This document shows positions 38,958 to 50,100 of a stretch of 64,000 nucleotides of DNA, in pieces. The translations under genes and the position numbers were made by a program. This DNA comes from Symsagittifera roscoffensis (taxonomy: Eukaryota; Xenacoelomorpha; Acoela; Convolutidae): contig NC_087064.1 of NCBI RefSeq assembly GCF_963678635.1, positions 44,809,346 through 44,873,345 on the forward strand. Direction: 5' to 3'. The notes under the pieces are model-generated. The model was given only the letters and a program-made list of their open reading frames with translations, did not search any database and had not been told where the DNA came from. Each line of letters opens with the position of its first letter. The first letter of the stretch is position 1.

Positions 38958-39257
38958 AAAGCAACTTAACGGATTGTTCCAACCCGGTTTTTAACGGCGT
39001 TCATGTATTTTGGGTTTCTAGAGACCTAAGTATGGGGACGTTTCTAATTCTAGAGTGGGGGGATATTTTGGTAGTAGCCTTTAAGCTGTAACGGGTCGTA
39101 GTCTCATGTCACAAGCGAACCGAACTGGCTCCGACCGTTCTTGAGGTAGAAAAACACAAGAGATAGTGTCCCTGACCCTTGAGCCAGTGGTTATAGGGCC
39201 TATTTTTCTTAAGCCTCATGTGTGACTGCAGTAGACGAATGTTACATAGTGTTTTTA

Positions 39258-39275
39258 TGGCGCTCCTGGGTGTTT
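39258..39275 (+). promoter_or_regulatory. Candidate primer-binding site of element B
   Basis: TGGCGCTCCTGGGTG lies 11 nt after the LTR end, matching the site of A at its first ten bases and its position. Confidence 0.5.
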
Positions 39276-39710
39276 ACGACATCAAGACTACGGAGTCGAA
39301 CCCACTTGAGACAGCTTCGGGCTGAATGCCCATTCTAGAGTACCGGCGGTACGGTTCGACAGGAACGTGCAAACCTTCCGGTTGTACCGTGATAGCTTTT
39401 TAAGAAAACTCAAGAAAACTTCCTGGTACGCTCTCCGAACGAGGCTTAGCTAACCGAGTAAAGGGGGGCAACTAGGGGGACAAAAACACGAGCAAAAAGA
39501 CAAAAAGCAAAACAAAAACCATAAAACGAAAAAAGACAGTGACTTTGACACCAGACCAGTTGGATCAAACCTTTATATTAATTAAATAGTATACCCATAC
39601 TGTTTTATAAGTTCGATCGTTTTGATCAACCTAGCAATTTAACCCAGTAACCGTAGTAAAGTGCCCGAGTGTGGGGCGTTGTCAAGGGTTTTCAGGTAGT
39701 TTGGAACTTA

Positions 39711-39904
39711 GCTGGACCAATAGGAGACTTCACTGGAAGAGGTGACCAGCCGAGTGGGAAAGTGGTTCAGGGACACTTGAGCTGAACCAATAGGAGACTT
39801 GACTGGAAGAGGTGACCAGCCGAGTGGGAAAGTGGTTCAGGGACACTTGAGCTGAACCAAAAGGAGACTGGACTGGAACAGGTGACCAGTCGAGTGGGAA
39901 AGCA
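39711..39904 (+). repeat. 70-bp tandem repeat, about 2.8 copies, in leader B
   Basis: Units start GCTGGACCAA at 39711 and GCTGAACCAA at 39781 and 39851, each containing GGTGACCAGCCGAGTGGG. A second set at 42865-43058 arises from the 3154-bp duplication. Confidence 0.9.
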
Positions 39905-40740
39905 GCCAAGAAGGATTTGGCAATTCTCGAGTTCTCAAATTGGGCAGAACGGGTATCGTTAAAATCCACATTACATTATAGGAGATAAGCGTAAAATAGG
40001 ATAAGCGACATCCCCCGGTTTTGAGGAACGTTTTTACTTGAGCAGGCCTGGAGACAGGTCTACGGTTTTCTCTTGAGAGGTTTAGCACCCGGCGCTTAAG
40101 GTAATTTTAGGCTTAGGAAGGGGGGCTAAAAAGGGGGGAGGTTAGAAAGGGGGCTGGTTAAGTTAGAGGTTGGCGGTTGTAAATTGTAAAAAGGGAGAAA
40201 CTAGAGTAACTAATTAATCGACATCGTCGACTTAGTTACATTAGCCACAACACGCGTTGGTGATAATAGGTGAATATCCAAAATTCAACTCGAGTTAAGA
40301 CTGGTACGCTGGTTGGTTTGGTAGGGGGGACCGGATATAGACAGCTTTTGTGATACCCCATAAGATCACTAGTGGGGGGAGGAAAACGCGTGGCAATTAG
40401 GTACCAGACATTTTTTTAGATGAAAGGTAGACATTGGTCACCTTTGAATTTCAGGTGGGCTCATTTTTCAGTTTTTATTATTTTTCTTACTTAGATTTTT
40501 GTTGCATTTTAGTGAGGATTTGTGTTTGGTTTTATACGAACAGGTGATCACAAGATACCTGCGCACCTACATTGAAATAGAAACAACCAAAAAGAAGAGG
40601 GGGTCAGCATTTGGTTTTTAAGAGAGGGTTTTTGGGAAAATTTTACTAGAGCTTGAGTGGTGGTACAAGGTAGGGTGATTCAGGAAGACCCTACAACGAG
40701 GAAGACACTCCGTGACGAGTCTTGGGACAGTACCGAAGAA

Positions 40741-41482
40741 GTCTTGGGACAGGGTCTTGGGACAGTGGTCTTGGGACAGGGTCTTGGGACAGTGGTCTTG
40801 GGACAGGGTCTTGGGACAGTGGTCTTGGGACAAGGGTCTTGGGACAAGAGTCTTGGGACAGGGTCTTGGGACAGGGTCTTGGGACAGTGGTCTTGGGACA
40901 GGGTCTTGGGACAGTGGTCTTGGGACAAGGGTCTTGGGACAGGGTCTTGGGACAGGGTCTTGGGACAGTGGTCTTGGGACAGGGTCTTGGGACAGGGTCT
41001 TGGGACAGGGGTCTTGGGACAGTGGTCTTGGGACAGGGTCTTGGGACAGTGGTCTTGGGACAGGGTCTTGGGACAGGGTCTTGGGACAGTGGTCTTGGGA
41101 CAGTGGTCTTGGGACAAGGGTCTTGGGACACTAGTCTTGGGACACTAGCCTTGGGACACTGGTCTTGGGACACTGGTCTTGGGACAGTAGTCTTGGGACA
41201 CCAGACTTGGGACACTGGTCTTGGGACACTGCCCTTGGGACACTAGTCTTGGGACAGTAGTCTTGGGACACTAGCCTTGGGACACTAGTCTTGGGACAGT
41301 AGTCTTGGGACACTAGCCTTGGGACACTGGTCTTGGGACACTACCCTTGGGACACTAGTCTTGGGACAGTAGTCTTGGGACAGTAGTCTTGGGACACTAG
41401 TCTTGGGACAGTAGCCTTGGGACACTAGTCTTGGGACAGTAGTCTTGGAACAGTGGCCTTGGTACAAGGGTCTTAGGACACT
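40741..41482 (+). repeat. 13-14-bp GTCTTGGGACA minisatellite in leader B
   Basis: About 54 units of GTCTTGGGACAGG or GTCTTGGGACAGTG in the 5' half, changing to GTCTTGGGACACTA and GCCTTGGGACACTA in the 3' half. The unit is partly self-complementary (GTC and GAC ends). Copies repeat at 43895-44636 through the larger duplication. Isolated units lie at 40719 and 41512. Confidence 0.95.
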
Positions 41483-41755
41483 AGCGGAGAGTACTGGGAT
41501 AGTGACGAATAGTCTTGGGACGGTATAAAAATTGAAGTAAAATTACAACAAGTGTGTTTTAAGACAGAATAAGACAAATCGAAATAGGTACGGTTAAGAC
41601 CACATTAAGGGAAATTTTTCGAAGGTTTTAGAAAGAGAACTGGAACAAGGTTTTTAACACGTTGTACAAAATTTGTTACCACAAAATTTTTTTTATTTAT
41701 TTATTATTTTTTACTCTTAGAATAGAATCGTGTATATAATAAAATTGTAAATAAA

Positions 41756-42739
41756 AGCAGTACTCAGCACTCAACGACGGGTATCAGTCCTTTCATGATG
41801 TTGACAGGCAGGGAAAGGGCAATGCCTATAACATTCTTCTACCCGGAGTACGAGGGGAAGAGGACGTCACCTCAAGCATACGTGAAGGAAGCGATCAAAA
41901 GACAACAAGAGCTAACCGAGCTATGTCGGAGAAACACGGCGCAAGCGCAAATGAGGCAACGCAAGAAATATGACGAAAAGATACTAAGAGCAAAGCCATA
42001 CGAAGTGGGCCAATACGTGTGGGTCTTCCAAAATGTCATACCGCCCAAGGGAACAAAGAAACTACTCAAGAAATGGAGAGGACCGTTCATGATTACGGAA
42101 GTACATCAACAAGGACGGTTCTATCGCTTGAGTACAGGGCGAGCAGCACATTACGAAAATCTGAAGCCTCATGTCCCGTCCCCGGAGGACTGGTGCCTAC
42201 CAAAAGACATGGAAGGTCTTGAGTACCTGGTGGTGGAACCAGCGTGCGAGGTGAATGAGAAAGGCACTAGAGAGAAAAATGATGGTAATGAGAACTTGAG
42301 TTTGGACGACAACGAAAAGATAGAAGTGGAGTCGGATGCAGGTTCATTTGTAGAAGAAGACTGGAACGACCCAGAGCAAAACGAGGTACCGAAGTGGATG
42401 GAGCCGGATCGACCAACACCACCGGAAACCAGGACTGGCAATCGTAAACGAACAGGTATGAGGTACAATAGGTACGGGGATGACTTCTTGATCGATAAGA
42501 TACAGCCAGACAAGTTGGGCGATGAACTACTAAGCGCAGGCGAACTGGAAGCCGAAGAGGAATGGCAGGTCATTGACGATGGTGGACATTATCCGCAGGA
42601 TGATTACTCGACGCCAGAATTGGAGACGGATCTCGAACAGAGTGAAATAGAAAGGAAGGAGAACACGAACTTGAGGATTCTAGAGTGGATGCGTGACTTT
42701 GACACCAGACCAGTTGGATCAAACCTTTATATTAATTAA
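41756..42739 (+). pseudogene. Truncated integrase C-terminus and acidic tail (copy 1)
   Basis: Frame open from 41726; homology to element A starts near 41756 (STQHSTTG). It contains the GPY/F module (KKWRGPFMITEVHQ) and part of the acidic tail, then is cut at the duplication junction near 42693, where about 14 unrelated codons lead to a stop at 42737. It lacks the macrodomain-like region. A first ATG is at 41795. It is a by-product of the duplication. Confidence 0.85.
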
Positions 42740-45700
42740 ATAGTATACCCATACTGTTTTATAAGTTCGATCGTTTTGATCAACCTAGCAATTTAACCCA
42801 GTAACCGTAGTAAAGTGCCCGAGTGTGGGGCGTTGTCAAGGGTTTTCAGGTAGTTTGGAACTTAGCTGGACCAATAGGAGACTTCACTGGAAGAGGTGAC
42901 CAGCCGAGTGGGAAAGTGGTTCAGGGACACTTGAGCTGAACCAATAGGAGACTTGACTGGAAGAGGTGACCAGCCGAGTGGGAAAGTGGTTCAGGGACAC
43001 TTGAGCTGAACCAAAAGGAGACTGGACTGGAACAGGTGACCAGTCGAGTGGGAAAGCAGCCAAGAAGGATTTGGCAATTCTCGAGTTCTCAAATTGGGCA
43101 GAACGGGTATCGTTAAAATCCACATTACATTATAGGAGATAAGCGTAAAATAGGATAAGCGACATCCCCCGGTTTTGAGGAACGTTTTTACTTGAGCAGG
43201 CCTGGAGACAGGTCTACGGTTTTCTCTTGAGAGGTTTAGCACCCGGCGCTTAAGGTAATTTTAGGCTTAGGAAGGGGGGCTAAAAAGGGGGGAGGTTAGA
43301 AAGGGGGCTGGTTAAGTTAGAGGTTGGCGGTTGTAAATTGTAAAAAGGGAGAAACTAGAGTAACTAATTAATCGACATCGTCGACTTAGTTACATTAGCC
43401 ACAACACGCGTTGGTGATAATAGGTGAATATCCAAAATTCAACTCGAGTTAAGACTGGTACGCTGGTTGGTTTGGTAGGGGGGACCGGATATAGACAGCT
43501 TTTGTGATACCCCATAAGATCACTAGTGGGGGGAGGAAAACGCGTGGCAATTAGGTACCAGACATTTTTTTAGATGAAAGGTAGACATTGGTCACCTTTG
43601 AATTTCAGGTGGGCTCATTTTTCAGTTTTTATTATTTTTCTTACTTAGATTTTTGTTGCATTTTAGTGAGGATTTGTGTTTGGTTTTATACGAACAGGTG
43701 ATCACAAGATACCTGCGCACCTACATTGAAATAGAAACAACCAAAAAGAAGAGGGGGTCAGCATTTGGTTTTTAAGAGAGGGTTTTTGGGAAAATTTTAC
43801 TAGAGCTTGAGTGGTGGTACAAGGTAGGGTGATTCAGGAAGACCCTACAACGAGGAAGACACTCCGTGACGAGTCTTGGGACAGTACCGAAGAAGTCTTG
43901 GGACAGGGTCTTGGGACAGTGGTCTTGGGACAGGGTCTTGGGACAGTGGTCTTGGGACAGGGTCTTGGGACAGTGGTCTTGGGACAAGGGTCTTGGGACA
44001 AGAGTCTTGGGACAGGGTCTTGGGACAGGGTCTTGGGACAGTGGTCTTGGGACAGGGTCTTGGGACAGTGGTCTTGGGACAAGGGTCTTGGGACAGGGTC
44101 TTGGGACAGGGTCTTGGGACAGTGGTCTTGGGACAGGGTCTTGGGACAGGGTCTTGGGACAGGGGTCTTGGGACAGTGGTCTTGGGACAGGGTCTTGGGA
44201 CAGTGGTCTTGGGACAGGGTCTTGGGACAGGGTCTTGGGACAGTGGTCTTGGGACAGTGGTCTTGGGACAAGGGTCTTGGGACACTAGTCTTGGGACACT
44301 AGCCTTGGGACACTGGTCTTGGGACACTGGTCTTGGGACAGTAGTCTTGGGACACCAGACTTGGGACACTGGTCTTGGGACACTGCCCTTGGGACACTAG
44401 TCTTGGGACAGTAGTCTTGGGACACTAGCCTTGGGACACTAGTCTTGGGACAGTAGTCTTGGGACACTAGCCTTGGGACACTGGTCTTGGGACACTACCC
44501 TTGGGACACTAGTCTTGGGACAGTAGTCTTGGGACAGTAGTCTTGGGACACTAGTCTTGGGACAGTAGCCTTGGGACACTAGTCTTGGGACAGTAGTCTT
44601 GGAACAGTGGCCTTGGTACAAGGGTCTTAGGACACTAGCGGAGAGTACTGGGATAGTGACGAATAGTCTTGGGACGGTATAAAAATTGAAGTAAAATTAC
44701 AACAAGTGTGTTTTAAGACAGAATAAGACAAATCGAAATAGGTACGGTTAAGACCACATTAAGGGAAATTTTTCGAAGGTTTTAGAAAGAGAACTGGAAC
44801 AAGGTTTTTAACACGTTGTACAAAATTTGTTACCACAAAATTTTTTTTATTTATTTATTATTTTTTACTCTTAGAATAGAATCGTGTATATAATAAAATT
44901 GTAAATAAAAGCAGTACTCAGCACTCAACGACGGGTATCAGTCCTTTCATGATGTTGACAGGCAGGGAAAGGGCAATGCCTATAACATTCTTCTACCCGG
45001 AGTACGAGGGGAAGAGGACGTCACCTCAAGCATACGTGAAGGAAGCGATCAAAAGACAACAAGAGCTAACCGAGCTATGTCGGAGAAACACGGCGCAAGC
45101 GCAAATGAGGCAACGCAAGAAATATGACGAAAAGATACTAAGAGCAAAGCCATACGAAGTGGGCCAATACGTGTGGGTCTTCCAAAATGTCATACCGCCC
45201 AAGGGAACAAAGAAACTACTCAAGAAATGGAGAGGACCGTTCATGATTACGGAAGTACATCAACAAGGACGGTTCTATCGCTTGAGTACAGGGCGAGCAG
45301 CACATTACGAAAATCTGAAGCCTCATGTCCCGTCCCCGGAGGACTGGTGCCTACCAAAAGACATGGAAGGTCTTGAGTACCTGGTGGTGGAACCAGCGTG
45401 CGAGGTGAATGAGAAAGGCACTAGAGAGAAAAATGATGGTAATGAGAACTTGAGTTTGGACGACAACGAAAAGATAGAAGTGGAGTCGGATGCAGGTTCA
45501 TTTGTAGAAGAAGACTGGAACGACCCAGAGCAAAACGAGGTACCGAAGTGGATGGAGCCGGATCGACCAACACCACCGGAAACCAGGACTGGCAATCGTA
45601 AACGAACAGGTATGAGGTACAATAGGTACGGGGATGACTTCTTGATCGATAAGATACAGCCAGACAAGTTGGGCGATGAACTACTAAGCGCAGGCGAACT

Positions 45701-45846
45701 GGAAGCCGAAGAGGAATGGCAGGTCATTGACGATGGTGGACATTATCCGCAGGATGATTACTCGACGCCAGAATTGGAGACGGATCTCGAACAGAGTGAA
45801 ATAGAAAGGAAGGAGAACACGAACTTGAGGATTCTAGAGTGGATGC
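42693..45846 (+). repeat. 3154-bp tandem duplication in element B, copy 2
   Basis: Second copy of 39539-42692. Its pol segment runs on into the intact macrodomain region, whereas copy 1 is cut off at the junction. Apparent identity of copies implies a very recent event or an assembly collapse/expansion error. Confidence 0.95.
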
Positions 45847-46640
45847 GTGATGTCAAAGACGAGAGCCGCGAAGGACAAAGCATTCAGCAAATCGATGTAT
45901 CAGCAGCAAAGTACATGAAGACAGAGGACCCTCTTTTCGGATGGACAGCAACAGACAGGCCACTGGACATCCCTAAGGACAATTCAGACCCGACTACATC
46001 GACGGGGACGTCGATAAATATTTTTGTCCGGGGAGTGGGGGTAGGACTTACCCACACCGAAAATTTGATGATAAAGAAGCTCAAGGAAGTGAGGGAAACA
46101 AGCGGATTGGAACTGGAGGAAGAAGAACCAGTGCCTACCATAGGAAGGAATTTCAAAACGAAATTCGAAATACCCAATGAATACTCAGAGAACATCATGA
46201 TAACGGATAGCGACTTTATCCTGTCAAATAGGACCAGCGCGATCTGCATCACGGCGGACATGAGTTTCAAATCAAGATTGGAGGCTGACTTCAAAAGAGA
46301 GTACCAGAACGTAGAGTTTCTGTTCAGACAGAGGCCAGGACTGGGAGGCATGGCAGCGCTTCCACCGTCAGTGGCACAAGTCCCGGGCAAATACCTCTGC
46401 TTCCTAGTAACGAGAGTCAACGACAGAAACACAATTGATCCCGAACACGTGATATTGGCACTGACAAGACTACGTGACTTCAAGTTTGAAAGAGGAATAG
46501 TGGAGGTCTCGATGCCGGTGTACGACCCAAACAGGGGCAAACTGAGCTCGAGGGAATTGTATGATATCCTACATGTGGTCTTTGCAGAAACAGAGATAAT
46601 GGTGCATCTTCACAAGAAGTACTACTTGAGCATCGCCTGA
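44910..46640 (+). CDS. Pol C-terminal protein: integrase GPY/F end plus macrodomain-like module (element B)
   Basis: Open to TGA at 46638; the first ATG is at 44949 (563 codons), homology begins about 44910. Order: GPY/F module (residues about 85-130), a long acidic linker (130-340), the conserved FVRGVGVGLTHTENL patch (about 358), and a macrodomain-like region (about 405-563). The last has ITDSDFIL, AICITADMSF, a helix ending FKREYQ, GKYLCFLVTR, ALTRLRDF, VEVSMPVYDPNRG, ELYDILHVVF and VHLHKKYYL. The order and spacing of strands and helices fit OARD1/TARG1 macrodomains, known O-acyl-ADP-ribose deacylases and ADP-ribosyl-glutamate hydrolases. Key loop glycines and the late Asp are not conserved, so binding or a new role is possible. 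It lacks the integrase core, so it cannot act as an integrase. Confidence 0.65.
   Translation, partial: SSTQHSTTGISPFMMLTGRERAMPITFFYPEYEGKRTSPQAYVKEAIKRQQELTELCRRNTAQAQMRQRKKYDEKILRAKPYEVGQYVWVFQNVIPPKGTKKLLKKWRGPFMITEVHQQGRFYRLSTGRAAHYENLKPHVPSPEDWCLPKDMEGLEYLVVEPACEVNEKGTREKNDGNENLSLDDNEKIEVESDAGSFVEEDWNDPEQNEVPKWMEPDRPTPPETRTGNRKRTGMRYNRYGDDFLIDKIQPDKLGDELLSAGELEAEEEWQVIDDGGHYPQDDYSTPELETDLEQSEIERKENTNLRILEWMRDVKDESREGQSIQQIDVSAAKYMKTEDPLFGWTATDRPLDIPKDNSDPTTSTGTSINIFVRGVGVGLTHTENLMIKKLKEVRETSGLELEEEEPVPTIGRNFKTKFEIPNEYSENIMITDSDFILSNRTSAICITADMSFKSRLEADFKREYQNVEFLFRQRPGLGGMAALPPSVAQVPGKYLCFLVTRVNDRNTIDPEHVILALTRLRDFKFERGIVEVSMPVYDPNRGKLSSRELYDILHVVFAETEIMVHLHKKYYLSIA
46026..46045 (+). 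promoter_or_regulatory. Candidate central polypurine tract, element B
   Basis: Identical in all 20 bases to 25571-25590 of A, within a 75-bp block with about four differences, although the two elements are strongly diverged at neighbouring synonymous sites. Confidence 0.45.
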
Positions 46641-47148
46641 GTCGGGTACATGGAGGTATCAGGTCGGGTGCGAGGGAGGAGTCTTGAGTTAGGTACTGGG
46701 GTGCGGCGCAGGTAAAGGGATCTTAAGATGTGATTGGCATGACAATTGAATTTTAAAAGAAAGAACTGATCGTGCTAAAACATAAAATGAATCTGCATGT
46801 TCTTAAAGGAAATCCAATCGAATTGCTTTAAGTGATATGAGAATGATAAGATTTTAACCATATGGGTAGAAGGGGGGGTCTCTAGGTTAGGAACGTGACA
46901 TGCTAAGTTTTAATGAGCTTTCTGTTTTCAGATCAAGTTTGAAAAACAAAGTTGAAAATCCAACTACACTCAAGCGAGAAACAGAAAGAGAGAATCTTGA
47001 TTGAACACGCGATAATCCGAATCTACAGCAAGTACTTGCAAGAGAACATTTCTAGGTAATTCTTGAGTTGGTAAGGTAATTCTTGAGTTGGTAAGGTAAT
47101 TCTTGAGCTGGTTAACATCTACCTACATACATCCCGAAGTTACAAAGA
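46641..47148 (+). other. Spacer between pol and X in element B
   Basis: About 510 bp with no gene. It includes a G-rich run near 46867 and a 20-bp unit (GGTAATTCTTGAGTTGGTAA) repeated three times at 47055-47114, about 35 bp before the X start. Confidence 0.7.
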
Positions 47149-50100
47149 ATGGCAGACCGATTCTAGAACTCCGTGCCCGCGGCCCTGAGGAAGCCCACTC
47201 TTGATGAGCTGTACAGGCGCCTGAGGGACTTGGACTATACCCAAATAGACGAGAGAATGGCGGTGATGCTGAATGCCATCCTCCAGTTGGAGGACCAGGG
47301 TGAGTGCAGGGAGTCTGCAACGGAGGCTGTCTTGATGATCGGCTACACCACCGAGGGAATATCGAACCAAGAACAGACCAGATGGTTGTCTTGGAATGTG
47401 GATGGAGGAGTAAGGGGTTTCGACTTGGCAAGGAATCCTGGCCTGAGTAACAATACCGAATATGGCGCAGGGGAATTCCCACTACCGACTAGGCCAACAG
47501 TAAGGTCCACCAGCCAGAGCTCGAGTAGGGTGCCATCGATGTCACGAATGCAACAGACGACCGAGGCATATCCGGACCTAGGTGTTCTAAAGAAAGAGCT
47601 CGAGAAGACGCAGAAGGAAAGGAATAAGGCGAACCTCGATCGGGATCAGGCAAATCTGGATCGGGAGAAGGTTCAGCTGGAAAGGGACCAGGCGGTCAAT
47701 GAGTGAGACCAGGCTCTGAGGTTGCTTGAGATACAAAAAGCTGAGCATCAACAGGAGTTAAGGGTGCGGGAGAACGCCGCAAATCGTGATCAACTGAGGT
47801 CGGAATTAGACAGAATAGAACAACGACAACGCGAGCTTGATGTACAGAAGGGAGCCAGGCCGAAGGAGCGAGTGGTCACCAGCTCGAGGCCAGAGTCACG
47901 TATGGAGGTGGATGAGGCCCCCAGAGCAAGAGCACGGTTCAACCTTGACCGCGAGGCCCGTGAACACATGAGTGAAGGGTTGGAAGTTTGGATACCGAAT
48001 GACGCAACGTCTTCCTTGCGTAGCCTAGAGACGCAACCCATACGCCCACTGATGGATGTGGAGCTGCCGGGATATACCCCAACCTCGACCTCGAGTGACG
48101 GTCAGGTGAGCGGCGGCTCATCGCGCTTGAGAGAACTGGGCGAGAGATTGCGACAAAAGAGTCGTGAGAGTTCGGCAAGACCGGAGCTTCCCCCGACGTG
48201 GAGGGAGCAGCCGGTTAGGAGTGTCGTGATCTTGAGTTATAAGAAGAACACAGAGGGGAGGTACCACAGGCACAATCGGCTGGACTGGAGCACGGAGCAG
48301 AAAGCTAGGAGAGACTGCTTTCATGATGCGGCCTGGGTGCAATACATGGCGCCACCCCGGGTACCAGAAGGTGCGGTTCATCTAATCGTAGGGGACAGCC
48401 TGGTGCGGGTGTTGACCCGGATCCGATCGCACTGGCAGACGGGAATCTTAAGTTTCGCTGGAGCTGCCACGCCACAGATGTTAGCAACGCTTGACATGCT
48501 GGGGATGACCAAAGTATACACGGTGACCCTGATGATCGGGACCAACGATGTATCAAGGGGTGAAGCGAGGAAAATAACAAGGCTGCACGATAAGGTGAGC
48601 TGCCTTCTTGAGGAACTGAGGATTCAGATGGACCCCATCCTGTTGACGATATGTACTGTCCCCTACAATATGATGTTTGATCAGCACGCCTTGGAGATGA
48701 ATGAGAAGGTGCGGAACCTAAACAAGGGGATAAGAGACATCCACCGGAAGAGTGTACTCCCTGTCAGACTGTTGGACGTGGCAGAGCGCATGGAGAAAGA
48801 GGGATTCCCTGAAGACACCTCCATTTTGATATGGAATCCATTTTGATAGACCGAGGGGAGCAGAGTGGCTAAACGACGTCTTCCAAGAACACATAAATGC
48901 GCTGGAGGCGGATCTGCTAGAGACAGCCCAATTCACTTTAGGACCACCTCCGAACCCACCATTCCTGGCCTCAAGGGTCTTGTCTGATCGCTTGGGACCG
49001 AGAGTTGACACTAGAGACAGTTCAAGGAGCAGCCAGACCAGATTGCAGAGTGCCACGCCAATGGAGTCTGAGGAGGTGACGTCATCAACACCTCCAAGCT
49101 CGGCGATATCCTCAGTGGTAGTGGCAGAGAGCAAACGGGAAAATAAGTCTATGGAGACCGCTCGCTTGAGATATCCTGAGAAGGTGAAAGAATTGGATCT
49201 AGAGAGTTTGGAATGCAGGCAAGAATTGGCGGAAACCCTGGGGATCGAACGAGTATCACACGAGGATTTGAATAGGCATCATTGCGTGGACTGGTTGAAA
49301 GCTCATGAGGCGCACTTCTCGAGAGCGAAGTTGATGGAGACCACAGACCTGACGGGAATTCCCACAAAAACGATCATGGGACCCATTAACTACAGACCTC
49401 TCAAGCTGCTGGGGAGTCCGGGACTTATAGCAGAACCTCCCAAGCACCGAACTAGCATCGCCAGGATCAGGTTGGCAACCCCGGCACAGTTGAAGGTGGT
49501 AGACAAGCTACTCAATCCGGGAGGAACGGGATTGCCAGATGCCGCTTACGAAGGCTCGAAATTGGCGGAAGATCCCAGGTACGGGAAGCCCTGTGGGAGT
49601 ACCCAGCTGGCCAAAACCCTGGCAGTGTATGATAGAGCAGACTCAGCTGCTGCGAGAGTAGTCATTGTGGCGGGATCAGACTTCGAAGGAACGTCTCCCA
49701 AGTTGTTCTGGCCGGAGACTTTGATATACTCTTTGCCAGGAGCTGAATTGAATCAGATGTTAACTCTGGTAGTGGCAATAAAGTCGGAGATGCCCTGCGA
49801 ACCTGAGCTGCTGTTGTTTGCAGGGATGAATGATCACCTGCACGCGATGGGACTTCTTGAGCAACTAAAGGGCGATGAAATTCCGACATCGAGGAAGATA
49901 TGGGAAGCCATTCAAGCGTTGTTTGCGGCGATGAATGAAGTGCAAGAGAATGTTGTCTCGAGATTCGGGTCCAAGACGAAGGTGGTGTTTACCACATCCC
50001 CTGGATACGCGAATATGTCACCCGCCCTACAGTTCGTGTACGCGGTCTTGATCCTGATAGCAGAAGGGAGTGAATGGCGGATTCTAATGGCAGCCCCCAA

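Larger units (their letters stand above)
38331..39246 (+). repeat. 5' LTR of element B
   Basis: A 916-bp LTR, related to that of A only in short patches (for example GGTTGATCCATC). TATA-like CTATAAAA is at 38758-38765 and a poly(A) signal AATAAA at 38952-38957, giving a plausible U3-R-U5 order. The hexamer CTTGAG occurs about six times. Confidence 0.92.
39247..41755 (+). other. Leader of element B (first copy)
   Basis: No gene is seen. The leader has a block shared with A (39373-39402: CCTTCCGG, ACCGTGA, TAGCTTTTTAA), an A-rich tract (39485-39535), 70-bp repeats (39711-39904) and a 13-14-bp minisatellite (40741-41482). The minisatellite gives long stop-free frames in several frames on both strands; these are not genes. 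From about 41756 the sequence is integrase C-terminus, marking the edge of a large deletion. Confidence 0.7.
39539..42692 (+). repeat. 3154-bp tandem duplication in element B, copy 1
   Basis: The block 39539-42692 is repeated at 42693-45846 with no difference that I noticed. Both boundaries carry GTGA (39539, 42693 and 45847), so the junction shows 4 bp of microhomology. The unit joins leader sequence to the pol C-terminus. Confidence 0.95.

Noticed and set aside
40657-41467. Long frames on both strands encoding LGTGSWD or SQDHCPKT repeats (and copies at 43811-44621)
   Set aside because: By-products of the 13-14-bp minisatellite; open in several frames at once, so not evidence of coding.
45884-46540. 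Antisense 218-codon frame over the macrodomain-like region
   Set aside because: The sense strand is conserved with element A and carries domain motifs; the antisense frame has none.
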